A DNA stretch of 50,003 bases, taken from contig JAFUCA010000013.1 in assembly GCA_017459895.1 (NCBI GenBank), positions 1 through 50,003 of the forward strand. Reading direction: 5' to 3'. A program made the position numbers and the translations under genes. Positions within the stretch are counted from its first letter, which is position 1; each line of letters starts with the position of its first letter. Source of the stretch: Bacillota bacterium. GTDB taxonomy: Bacteria > Bacillota > Clostridia > Peptostreptococcales > Anaerovoracaceae. Shown piece by piece: positions 22,153 through 29,509 of this stretch. The notes under the pieces are model-generated. The model was given only the letters and a program-made list of their open reading frames with translations, made no database searches and was not told the DNA's origin.

Positions 22153-22450
22153 ACAGAAAGGACAAAGACCTCTCGAGTCAATAGATTCAGGAAGTTATAG
22201 CCAGAGGAGCGGCCTTACGAGAGAGCCTGACAAGCAGGACGCGAAATAAGAAGAAAGAGGCAGACGCGAAGTACAACTGAATAGAGGATCTTGAAACTGA
22301 GAAGATTCGGCCGGGTGATCGGACGGGATGCCTTGAACCGGAGGACACCGAGGTAGAATCAGAGAAAGGAAGTGAGAGAAGTGAGGGTTTTACAGATCGA
22401 CAGATAACGGGCTGCGAGGAAGAGAAGAAACGAATCGCAGCCCATTTTTT
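22153..22450 (+). ncRNA. Candidate structured non-coding RNA, family not recognised
   Basis: About 300 nt between a promoter and an intrinsic terminator contain no convincing ORF on either strand. The plus strand is purine-rich and can form several stems: CCTCT/AGAGG near 22170-22215, GGATCTT/GAAGATTC near 22285-22310, and TGCCTTG/CGAGGTA near 22330-22355, besides the terminator. It does not show the hallmark blocks of tmRNA, RNase P RNA, SRP RNA, 6S RNA or cobalamin riboswitches. It ends about 60 nt before the metal ABC transporter genes and could be their leader instead, but an extra TGGTATACT promoter (22460-22468) lies between. Confidence 0.5.
22409..22450 (+). terminator. Terminator of the candidate RNA
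   Basis: GGGCTGCGA (22409-22417) pairs perfectly with TCGCAGCCC (22435-22443), followed by A and T6. Confidence 0.85.
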
Positions 22451-22510
22451 ATGTTTTTGTGGTATACTGTTTTGACGGTACAATTCCTGTGAGGAAGAGA
22501 GGCAGAGACG

Positions 22511-23221
22511 ATGACGCTGCTCCAGGCGGACAATTTAGCGGTAGGATACGATTCAACCCCGGTGGTGCGGGGGATTTCCTTTGCCGTGGAGGCGGGGGAT
22601 TACCTGTGCATCGTCGGAGAAAACGGCTCCGGCAAGACCACGCTCATGAAGACCCTGCTGGGACTGCAGGATCCCATCGAAGGACGGATCATCCGAGGGG
22701 AGAACCTGGGGAAGGATGAGATCGGCTATCTGCCCCAGCAGACGCAGATCCAGAAGGATTTTCCCGCTTCCGTGCGGGAGGTCGTTCTGTCGGGCTGTCA
22801 GGCAAAGGCTGGCTTTCGTCCCTTCTATAACCGTCAGGAAAAGGAAACCGCTGCGAGGAACATGGAGCGGATGGGGATCGCAGAGCTCGCGGATCGCTGC
22901 TACCGGGACCTGTCCGGAGGGCAGCAGCAGCGGGTCCTGCTGGCAAGAGCCCTGTGCGCGGCAGAGAAGATCCTGCTGCTGGATGAGCCGGTCTCCGGTC
23001 TGGATCCGAAGGTGACCGCGGAGATGTACGCCCTGATCCGTCAGCTGAATGAGGATGGGGTCACGATCCTCATGATCTCCCACGATATCGACGAGGCGCT
23101 GGGATTCGCGACGCACATTCTGCATGTCAGCGACCATGTCTTCTTCGGAACCAGGGAGGCGTTTTTAAGCAGCGAGGAAGGCCGCAGATTCACCGGATGG
23201 GAAGGAGGAACTGTCGAATGA
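22511..23221 (+). CDS. Metal ABC transporter ATPase (zinc/manganese type)
   Basis: A 236-residue ABC ATPase of the ZnuC/MntB group: Walker A GENGSGKTT (36-44), IGYLPQQTQIQKDFPASVRE (the QQxxxxxxFP pattern typical of these ATPases), signature LSGGQQQRVLLARAL, Walker B ILLLDEPVSGLD and MISHDIDEA. Its stop codon overlaps the permease start (ATGA). No substrate-binding lipoprotein gene is adjacent, so the receptor must be encoded elsewhere. Zinc is the likeliest substrate given FolE2 nearby; manganese or iron is possible. Confidence 0.9.
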   Translation: MTLLQADNLAVGYDSTPVVRGISFAVEAGDYLCIVGENGSGKTTLMKTLLGLQDPIEGRIIRGENLGKDEIGYLPQQTQIQKDFPASVREVVLSGCQAKAGFRPFYNRQEKETAARNMERMGIAELADRCYRDLSGGQQQRVLLARALCAAEKILLLDEPVSGLDPKVTAEMYALIRQLNEDGVTILMISHDIDEALGFATHILHVSDHVFFGTREAFLSSEEGRRFTGWEGGTVE

Positions 23222-24060
23222 TCGCTCAGCTCATCGAATACATGCAGTATCCTTTCGTCGTCTATGCGATGATCGTCGGCTGTCTGATCGCTCTTTGTTC
23301 ATCCCTTCTCGGGGTGACGCTGGTGCTGAAGCGGTTCTCCTTTATCGGAGACGGTCTGAGCCATGTGGCTTTCGGGGCACTGGCCATTGCCAGCGTTCTG
23401 AAGATGAGCAATCAGATGCTGCTGATCCTGCCGATCACGATGATCAGCGCCGTGCTGCTGCTTCGCTCCGGACAGAGACGTCAGATCAAGGGCGATGCCG
23501 CGCTGGCGATGATCTCTGTGGGAGCGCTGGCCTTCGGATATCTGATCATGAATGTTTTTTCCACCTCGTCCAATCTGTCGGGAGACGTCTGCAGCACTCT
23601 GTTCGGATCCACTTCGATCCTGACCCTGACCGGACAGGAGGTCGCCATGTGCGCCGGATTATCCATTGCGGTGATCATCCTTTATGTGCTGCTGTACAAC
23701 AAGATCTTCTCGGTGACCTTTGATGAGGACTTCGCCAGAGCCACCGGTACGCGGGCGGATCTGTACAATCTGATCATCGCCATCGTGATCGCCGTGATCA
23801 TCGTCGTTGCCATGAGTCTGGTGGGGGCCCTTCTGATCTCGGCGCTGGTGGTTTTCCCGGCGCTTTCCGCGATGCGGCTTCTGCGCAGCTTTCGCTCCGT
23901 GACCATCTGCTCCGCCGTCATCTCCGTGCTCTGCGCATTCTTCGGGATCGTTATCTCGATCCTGGCAGGGACACCGGTGGGCTCAACCATCGTGGCGATC
24001 GATGTACTGGCATTTTTGATCTGCTGGATCGCCGGCCGAATCATGGGCACATCCGCGTAA
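23218..24060 (+). CDS. Metal ABC transporter permease, ABC-3 family
   Basis: A 280-residue integral membrane protein with about eight to nine hydrophobic helices. It shows the ABC-3 hallmarks LGVTLVLKRFSFIGDGLSHV and AFGALAIASVL near the N-terminus, and SLVGALLISALVVFPALSAM near the C-terminus. These permeases import zinc, manganese or iron. The start at 23218 overlaps the ATPase stop codon, with GGAGG upstream. It forms a two-gene unit with the ATPase; larE follows 26 nt later and may be co-transcribed. Confidence 0.9.
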   Translation: MIAQLIEYMQYPFVVYAMIVGCLIALCSSLLGVTLVLKRFSFIGDGLSHVAFGALAIASVLKMSNQMLLILPITMISAVLLLRSGQRRQIKGDAALAMISVGALAFGYLIMNVFSTSSNLSGDVCSTLFGSTSILTLTGQEVAMCAGLSIAVIILYVLLYNKIFSVTFDEDFARATGTRADLYNLIIAIVIAVIIVVAMSLVGALLISALVVFPALSAMRLLRSFRSVTICSAVISVLCAFFGIVISILAGTPVGSTIVAIDVLAFLICWIAGRIMGTSA

Positions 24061-24086
24061 TCCGGACAGAACGACAGGTAAAATGA

Positions 24087-24950
24087 ATGGATCATACTTT
24101 GAATGAAAAATACGAAAAGCTGCAGCGGATCCTTCGGGAATGCGGCGGCGCGGCGGTGGCGTTTTCCAGCGGGGTGGACTCGACCTTCCTTCTGAAAGCG
24201 GCCCGCGATGCGCTGGGTGAAAACGTGCTGGCGATTACAACGACAGCGCCCTATTTCCCTGCCCGGGAATCCGAAGAGACCAGGCGGTTCTGTGAGGAGC
24301 AGGGGATCCGCCATATCGTGGCGGATTTTGACGGGCTGTCCATCCGGGAGATCCGGGAAAACCCCCCGGACCGGTGTTATTATTGTAAGAAAGCGCTGTT
24401 TCAGAATATGAAGCGGATCGCCGGCAGCGAGGGAAGCTATGTTCTCATGGAGGGCTCCAATACCGACGATGATGGGGATTTCCGTCCGGGCCACCGCGCG
24501 ATCCGGGAGCTGGGGATCCGAAGCCCGCTGCGGGAGGCGGGACTGTCCAAGGCGGACATCCGAAGCCTGTCAAAGGAGATGGGCCTTGCTACCTGGAACA
24601 AGCCATCCTTTGCATGTCTTGCTTCCCGGTTCCCTTACGGAGAAGAGATTCATGAGGAGAAGCTGCGGATGGTGGAGCAGGCGGAGGATTATCTGCTGAG
24701 CCGGGGGTTCACCCAGATGCGGGTAAGGATCCACGAAGGCAGAAACGGCGATTCCATCGCCCGGATCGAACTTCCCGAAGAGGACATCGGCCGGCTCGCG
24801 GATGCGGAGCTCAGGGCGCAGATCCGGGAGAAGCTTGCGGGCATCGGGTTTTCCTATGTTTCATTGGATCTGGCAGGGTTTCAGAGCGGAAGCCTGAACC
24901 GGGGACTGGATCAGGACACCCTTCGAAGGGGAATGGCCTCCGCCGACTGA
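24087..24950 (+). CDS. larE: ATP-dependent sacrificial sulfur transferase LarE
   Basis: A 287-residue PP-loop enzyme: SSGVDSTFLL (27-36) binds ATP. LarE adenylates and thiolates a pyridinium dicarboxylate nucleotide for the nickel-pincer cofactor of lactate racemase-type enzymes. C177 in KPSFACLASRFPYG aligns with the sacrificial cysteine of the Lactobacillus plantarum protein (C176). C97 and C100 (RCYYCKK) add a Cys-x2-Cys pair that could help hold an iron-sulfur cluster, as reported for some LarE proteins (inference). No larA, larB or larC is in the window. It follows the metal transporter by 26 nt. Confidence 0.9.
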   Translation: MDHTLNEKYEKLQRILRECGGAAVAFSSGVDSTFLLKAARDALGENVLAITTTAPYFPARESEETRRFCEEQGIRHIVADFDGLSIREIRENPPDRCYYCKKALFQNMKRIAGSEGSYVLMEGSNTDDDGDFRPGHRAIRELGIRSPLREAGLSKADIRSLSKEMGLATWNKPSFACLASRFPYGEEIHEEKLRMVEQAEDYLLSRGFTQMRVRIHEGRNGDSIARIELPEEDIGRLADAELRAQIREKLAGIGFSYVSLDLAGFQSGSLNRGLDQDTLRRGMASAD

Positions 24951-24973
24951 GACTTCACAGCCGGCCTGTTTTT

Positions 24974-24982
24974 TGGTACAAT
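24974..24982 (+). promoter_or_regulatory. Extended -10 promoter of queD-folE2
   Basis: TGGTACAAT, with TACAAT at 24977-24982. The 45-nt leader has a small CGCTCC/GGGGAACGC hairpin, but nothing I recognise as a preQ1 riboswitch. Confidence 0.55.
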
Positions 24983-25027
24983 GAATCATAACGCTCCGCA
25001 AGGGGAACGCAGAAAGGAAAAACCCTC

Positions 25028-25393
25028 ATGATCCTGATCAAGGAATTCGAATTTGATGCCGCCCACAATCTGATCCACTACCATGGCAAGTGCGAACGGC
25101 TGCACGGGCATACTTACAAGCTGGTTGTGAAACTGGAAGGTGTGCGGGGTCCGGAGGATATGGTCTACGATTTCACGCAGCTGAAGCGTCTGGTGAAGGA
25201 ACAGGTGCTGGAGGAGTTTGATCATCATTATATCAATGATTTCATCCCGCAGCCCACAGCGGAGAATATCGCGGTCTATATCTGGGACAAGCTGGAGCCG
25301 CTGGTGCGCACAGACAACGCGCGCCTGTATGAGATCGAGGTGTGGGAGACCAGGACATCCGGCATCATTTACAGGGGTGAGGAGGCACGATGA
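25028..25393 (+). CDS. queD: 6-carboxy-tetrahydropterin synthase QueD
   Basis: A 121-residue T-fold enzyme. Zinc ligands are H13 (FDAAHNL), H26 and H28 (LHGHTY), and the catalytic cysteine is C22 (GKCERLHG). It also shows EEFDHHYIND and PTAENIAVYIWDKL, both typical of QueD. It converts dihydroneopterin triphosphate to 6-carboxy-tetrahydropterin in queuosine precursor synthesis. It overlaps folE2 by 4 nt, which supplies the substrate. queC and queE are not in the window. Confidence 0.93.
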   Translation: MILIKEFEFDAAHNLIHYHGKCERLHGHTYKLVVKLEGVRGPEDMVYDFTQLKRLVKEQVLEEFDHHYINDFIPQPTAENIAVYIWDKLEPLVRTDNARLYEIEVWETRTSGIIYRGEEAR

Positions 25394-26169
25394 AGGACGT
25401 TCAGAACGAGAAAGATACCAGAAACATCTATCTGCATCAGGTAGGAATACGGGACCTGAAGTATCCCGTCGTGATCCGAAACGGCGAAGGAGAGACCTTC
25501 CCGGTCACGGCACAGATCAGCCTTTCCGCCGATCTGGAGCCGCAGCAGAAGGGGACGCACATGTCCCGGTTCGTGGAGGTGCTGACCCAGTACAATCAGA
25601 TGGACCTTCCCACCATCCGCCAGCTTCTGGAAGCCATCCGGGAGCGTCTGGAGGCGAGAAACAGCTTCTGCCGGTTTCAGTTCGACTACTATATCTGGAA
25701 GAAGTCTCCGGTGACCGGCAGGGAATCCTATCTGGCGCTGGAGGTTGAATACAAGGGAGCGTTGCGGGATGACGAGCTGGACTTTCATATGACGGTCCGC
25801 ACACCGGTCACCACTCTCTGCCCCTGCTCCAAGGAAATATCCGACTACTCGGCGCACAATCAGCGGGCGATCGTTTCCATCACGATACGGACGAATCAGT
25901 ACATCTGGATCGAGGATGTATCCAGGGTCGCCGAGGCGGCTGCGTCCTGCCCGGTGTACTCTCTGCTGAAGCGGCCGGATGAGAAATACGTGACGGAGTA
26001 CGCCTACGATCATCCCAAGTTCGTGGAGGATGTTGCCAGAGACGCGAAGCTGCTGATCGACGGCATGGAGGAAATGGAAGGCGTCGAGAGCTATGTGATC
26101 GAGGTCGAAAGTCTGGAGAGCATACACAATCATTCCGCCTATGCGAAGGTGGAGGGATTCAGAGTATAA
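25390..26169 (+). CDS. folE2: GTP cyclohydrolase FolE2 (type IB)
   Basis: A 259-residue enzyme making dihydroneopterin triphosphate from GTP for folate and queuosine. It shows GTHMSRF, LCPCSKEISDYSAHNQR (C144, C146, H156 region) and the C-terminal VEVESLESIHNHSAYAKVEG. Type IB enzymes work with manganese or iron in place of zinc, and in Bacillus subtilis the homologue is expressed in zinc starvation under Zur. Translational coupling to queD (ATGA overlap) points to the tetrahydropterin branch of queuosine. The closeness of a zinc-type ABC transporter supports a zinc-limitation role (inference). Confidence 0.93.
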   Translation: MKDVQNEKDTRNIYLHQVGIRDLKYPVVIRNGEGETFPVTAQISLSADLEPQQKGTHMSRFVEVLTQYNQMDLPTIRQLLEAIRERLEARNSFCRFQFDYYIWKKSPVTGRESYLALEVEYKGALRDDELDFHMTVRTPVTTLCPCSKEISDYSAHNQRAIVSITIRTNQYIWIEDVSRVAEAAASCPVYSLLKRPDEKYVTEYAYDHPKFVEDVARDAKLLIDGMEEMEGVESYVIEVESLESIHNHSAYAKVEGFRV

Positions 26170-26205
26170 ACAATTACCGTTCATATGTGAGGAAAGGAGA
26201 AAGCA

Positions 26206-26529
26206 ATGGATCTGGTAAAGAAGATTGAAGGACTGAAGGATAAGGCAGAAGAGGTTCTGGATAAGACAGACGTTGATGATAAGCTCATCGCGAAGGCCGG
26301 AGAACTCAAGGGCAAGGCTCAGGCGGCACTGGACAAGACAGACGTCGACGATAAGCTGATCGCCAAGGCCAAGGAAGTCAAGGACAAGGCAGAAGGCTCG
26401 GTACAGGGCGCTCTGGACAAGACCGACATTGACGATAAGCTCAAGGCCAAGGCCAAGGAAGCTCTGGATAAGACCGATATCGATGACAAGCTCATCGCGA
26501 AAGCGAAAGAGATCAAAGAAAAGATCTGA
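26206..26529 (+). CDS. Repeat protein with four LDKTDxDDKL units
   Basis: A 107-residue, highly charged, Cys- and Trp-free protein made almost wholly of repeats. LDKTDVDDKLIAKA occurs at residues 18-31 and 42-55, and LDKTDIDDKL(K/I)AKA at 70-83 and 87-100, joined by Lys/Glu/Ala linkers. The pattern predicts long amphipathic helices, similar in feel to LEA-like or apolipoprotein-like proteins; no known function is recognised. GAAAGGAG precedes the ATG. The EcsC-family gene starts 2 nt after its stop, so the two are translationally linked and may work together at a membrane surface (inference). Confidence 0.8.
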   Translation: MDLVKKIEGLKDKAEEVLDKTDVDDKLIAKAGELKGKAQAALDKTDVDDKLIAKAKEVKDKAEGSVQGALDKTDIDDKLKAKAKEALDKTDIDDKLIAKAKEIKEKI

Positions 26530-26531
26530 TA

Positions 26532-27284
26532 ATGGACGAAAAAGAAATCAGACGGCAGCTGCGAAAGGTCCGGCACAAGGAGACGGAGATCCTGACGAGG
26601 AGCCGGTTTGCCAAAGGTGTCAATCTGGAGAGCATCCTGAACAAATACATTCCGGATTCTCTCGAAAACACATTGAACACGGCGTTCCGCGAGGCGTTTC
26701 GGCTCATCTTCGATAAGGGCAGCGGGATCATCGGCAAGACCTTTAACGAACAGAAGATCCGCTCCGGCGGAGGATCCGAAGCGCAGGCTCAGAAGCAGTG
26801 GATGACCGACATGCTCCTGACCAGTGTGGAGGGCACCGGCCTCGGACTGATCGGGGTCGGGCTTCCGGATATCGCGGTATTCACCGGAATGCTTCTGCGG
26901 TCCATCTATCAGACGGCAGCGAGCTATCAGTTCGAGTACACGACAAAAACGGAGCAGGTGTTCATTCTGAAGCTGATCGAAGGGGCGCTGGCCAGAGGGA
27001 AGCGGGCTGAGGAGCTGAGCAGTGAGGTGGATGCTCTGATGCGCCGCATCGACCGGGAAAACTACGACTATTACGGCAACATCAACGAACAGATCGAAGC
27101 GGCAGCCAAGGCCCTTTCGGATGAGACTCTCTATCTGAAATTTGTACAGACCATTCCCATCGTCGGCATCGCGGGGGGATTGTCCAACCCCATCTACCTG
27201 AACAAGGTAAAAAACTATGCCGATGTGAAATACCGTAAGCGCCGGCTGCTCATCCAGCAGAGGCAGGCACGGGACAATGCGTAA
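26532..27284 (+). CDS. EcsC-family protein
   Basis: A 250-residue protein carrying the EcsC family core: SVEGTGLGLIGVGLPDIAVF, TGMLLRSIYQTAASYQFEY and EQVFILKLIEGAL. Two amphipathic or weakly hydrophobic segments (about 95-120 and 200-225) suggest peripheral membrane association. EcsC takes its name from the third gene of the Bacillus ecs locus, where the other two genes form an ABC transporter; its own biochemical role is not settled, and no ABC genes of that kind are here. It is directly coupled to the repeat-protein gene upstream and followed by a strong terminator. Confidence 0.85.
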   Translation: MDEKEIRRQLRKVRHKETEILTRSRFAKGVNLESILNKYIPDSLENTLNTAFREAFRLIFDKGSGIIGKTFNEQKIRSGGGSEAQAQKQWMTDMLLTSVEGTGLGLIGVGLPDIAVFTGMLLRSIYQTAASYQFEYTTKTEQVFILKLIEGALARGKRAEELSSEVDALMRRIDRENYDYYGNINEQIEAAAKALSDETLYLKFVQTIPIVGIAGGLSNPIYLNKVKNYADVKYRKRRLLIQQRQARDNA

Positions 27285-27297
27285 ACGCATAGAGAAG

Positions 27298-27350
27298 ACC
27301 TCGATTGAATGCAGAATCCCAAAAAGGGACTTGATTCAAATCGAGGTTTT
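27298..27350 (+). terminator. Rho-independent terminator after the EcsC gene
   Basis: ACCTCGATTGAAT (27298-27310) pairs with ATTCAAATCGAGGT (27334-27347) with one bulge, followed by T4. Confidence 0.8.
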
Positions 27351-27354
27351 GTGT

Positions 27355-27394
27355 CATACTATAAAGACTGGTGTAAAAGTAGAACTATAGTATG
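27355..27394. promoter_or_regulatory. 9-bp inverted repeat in the leader of the ArsB/NhaD-type gene
   Basis: CATACTATA (27355-27363) and TATAGTATG (27386-27394) are perfect inverted copies 22 nt apart. They contain -10-like hexamers on both strands and could be an operator or an mRNA stem. Confidence 0.45.
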
Positions 27395-27419
27395 AGGTTG
27401 AGTTTAGAAGGAGAGTACT

Positions 27420-28700
27420 ATGACAGCAACACAAATCATTGCGCTTGCAATCTTCGTCGCAGTCATCGCGGTCATCGTATCCGAGAAGCTGCACAGAGCT
27501 GCCTGCGCGCTGATCGGCGCCATGCTTCTGGTATTGATCGGTATTCTGGAGCCGAAGGAGGCCCTGGATTTCATCGATTTTAATACTATAGGCGTACTCA
27601 TCGGCATGATGATGTTTGTCGCCGTTGTCAAGAATTCGGGTCTGTTCGAATTCCTTGCGGTAAAATCCGCGAAGATCGCCAAGGGAAACCCCTGGCGGAT
27701 CATGATCGCATTCATGATCATCACAGCGGTGCTTTCGGCATTCCTGGATAACGTTACCACCGTCCTGCTGATCGGACCGATGACCTTCAGCATCTGTCAG
27801 AAGCTGGAGCTGAATCCGGTTCCGTATCTGATGACCCAGATCATTTCGTCCAACGTCGGCGGTACCGGCACCCTGATCGGTGACCCGCCGAACATCATGC
27901 TGGGAAGCGCGGCGAATATCAGCTTCCTGCAGTTCGTCATGTACGACGGACCGATCGTTGTCATCACCATGGTGGCGACGGTATTCGCCTTCAAGTTCAT
28001 CTACAAGAAGGGACTGTCCGTCTCCCCGGAGAAGATGGAACTGATCATGCAGATGAATGAGGGAGAGATGATCAAGGACCGCGTCCTGTTCATCAAGAGC
28101 GTCATTATGATCTTCCTGGTTGCTGTCGCGTTCCTGCTGCATGATACGCTGGAGCTGAAGACCAGCATCATCGCGCTGTCCTGCGCGGCCCTGATGATCA
28201 TGATCGGAAAGCAGGACGTCGAGGAGACGGTCCACGACGTTGAGTGGCCGACCATCGTATTCTTCGCCTTCCTGTTCATCGTGGTTGGAGGTCTGGAGAA
28301 GGTGGGTCTGATCCATATGCTGGCGGAGACACTGATCAACGCCACCGGATCCCATTACGTGATCCTGATGATCGTCATTCTGTGGGTGTCCGCGATCTGC
28401 TCCGCGGTCCTGGACAACATCCCGTTCGTCGCGACCCTGATCCCGCTGATCCTGACCATGGAGGCGGAGGGCATCGACGTATGGCCGCTCTGGTGGGCGG
28501 TTTCCATCGGAGCCTGCTTCGGCGGCAACGGTACCATCATCGGTGCGTCCGCCAACGTCGTACTGACCGGTATCGCCGGCAGAAGAGGTTATCCGATCAC
28601 CTTCGTGGACTTCCTGAAGATCGGAGCGCCGATGATGCTTCTGTCCATCGTACTGGCCACCGGTTATCTGCTCGTTATATTCGGCAGGTACTGGGGATAG
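27420..28700 (+). CDS. ArsB/NhaD-type ion transporter (SLC13-like permease)
   Basis: A 426-residue membrane protein with about 11-12 helices. Two inverted-repeat signatures are clear: AFLDNVTTVLLIGPMT with GGTGTLIGDPPNIMLGSAA in the first half, and AVLDNIPFVATLIPLILTME with GGNGTIIGASANVVLTGIA in the second. This symmetrical layout is the ion transporter superfamily fold of ArsB, NhaD and P-protein homologues; the substrate (sodium/proton exchange, arsenite or a dicarboxylate) cannot be decided. AAGGAGAG precedes the ATG. It is a single-gene unit with a terminator on each side and an inverted repeat in its leader. Confidence 0.85.
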   Translation: MTATQIIALAIFVAVIAVIVSEKLHRAACALIGAMLLVLIGILEPKEALDFIDFNTIGVLIGMMMFVAVVKNSGLFEFLAVKSAKIAKGNPWRIMIAFMIITAVLSAFLDNVTTVLLIGPMTFSICQKLELNPVPYLMTQIISSNVGGTGTLIGDPPNIMLGSAANISFLQFVMYDGPIVVITMVATVFAFKFIYKKGLSVSPEKMELIMQMNEGEMIKDRVLFIKSVIMIFLVAVAFLLHDTLELKTSIIALSCAALMIMIGKQDVEETVHDVEWPTIVFFAFLFIVVGGLEKVGLIHMLAETLINATGSHYVILMIVILWVSAICSAVLDNIPFVATLIPLILTMEAEGIDVWPLWWAVSIGACFGGNGTIIGASANVVLTGIAGRRGYPITFVDFLKIGAPMMLLSIVLATGYLLVIFGRYWG

Positions 28701-28740
28701 TCCGGGAAGGCCCGAAAACCGACACAAACGTAGAATCGAA

Positions 28741-28772
28741 GAGGGAATTGCCATTGACAATTCCCTTTTTTT
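28741..28772 (+). terminator. Rho-independent terminator
   Basis: GAGGGAATTG pairs with CAATTCCC, followed by T7. Its loop and 3' arm also contain TTGACA (28754-28759), 17 nt before GATATT (28777-28782), a possible promoter for the next gene. Confidence 0.8.
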
Positions 28773-28827
28773 GTACGATATTAGTATTGTACGTATCAAA
28801 TACAGAAACCTTCCGGGGGTGCGGATC

Positions 28828-29487
28828 ATGATCAGAGAAATTACTATCAATACCCACAGCAGCATTCGGATTCAGGGGGATCAGGTCATTTATTTCGACC
28901 CGTTTCAGATCACCGAGGAAACCCATGACGCGGATGTGATCTTTATCACCCACGATCACCACGATCACTTCGAACCGGCGTCCATCGAGAAGATCCTGAA
29001 GGACGATACGATGATGGTTCTTCCCAGAACGTGCTTTGAAAGCTGGACCAGCTCCGGCCTGATCGTGACGCAGGTGATCCAGCTGGATCCGGAGGAGAAG
29101 ATCGATATGGGAGGATTTCAGATCGAAACCGTTCCCGCCTACAATCATCTGAAGCCGTTTCATCCGAGGAAGAAGGGCTGGCTGGGATACATCGTCACGG
29201 CAGAGGGCCGCAGGATCTACGTCGCCGGGGATACGGACGTGACCGATGAGAACCGTCAGGTCCGCTGCGATATCGCCTTCGTCCCGGTGGGCGGCAAGTA
29301 CACCATGAACGCTGCAAAGGCTGCAGAGCTGATCAATGAGATCGAGCCGGAGATCGCCGTTCCCACCCACTATGGCAGTGTCGTCGGCAGGGAAACGGAC
29401 GGTCAGGATTTCAAGGCGGCGGTGAAGGAAGGGATCCGTGTTCCCCTGCTGATCCGGCCGGAGAAGGAAGATACAAGCGAACAATAA
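28828..29487 (+). CDS. MBL-fold metal-dependent hydrolase (UPF0173/UlaG-like)
   Basis: A 219-residue metallo-beta-lactamase-fold protein. The metal motif HxHxDH is THDHHDHF (H42, H44, D46, H47), with further ligands in YNHLKPFHP, YVAGDTDVTDE and PTHYGSVVG. The compact size and AGDTD motif fit the UPF0173/L-ascorbate-6-phosphate lactonase-like group. The physiological substrate is unknown. The start at 28828 (MIREITINTH) follows a GGGGGTGCGG stretch; an upstream ATG at 28771 would lie in the terminator. An acyl-CoA ligase gene follows after 22 nt. Confidence 0.87.
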   Translation: MIREITINTHSSIRIQGDQVIYFDPFQITEETHDADVIFITHDHHDHFEPASIEKILKDDTMMVLPRTCFESWTSSGLIVTQVIQLDPEEKIDMGGFQIETVPAYNHLKPFHPRKKGWLGYIVTAEGRRIYVAGDTDVTDENRQVRCDIAFVPVGGKYTMNAAKAAELINEIEPEIAVPTHYGSVVGRETDGQDFKAAVKEGIRVPLLIRPEKEDTSEQ

Positions 29488-29509
29488 TAAGAAATGGAGA
29501 TACAGGTTT

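Noticed and set aside
24983-25027. Possible preQ1 riboswitch before queD
   Set aside because: The 45-nt leader lacks the C-rich loop and A-rich tail of preQ1-I and is too short for the other classes.
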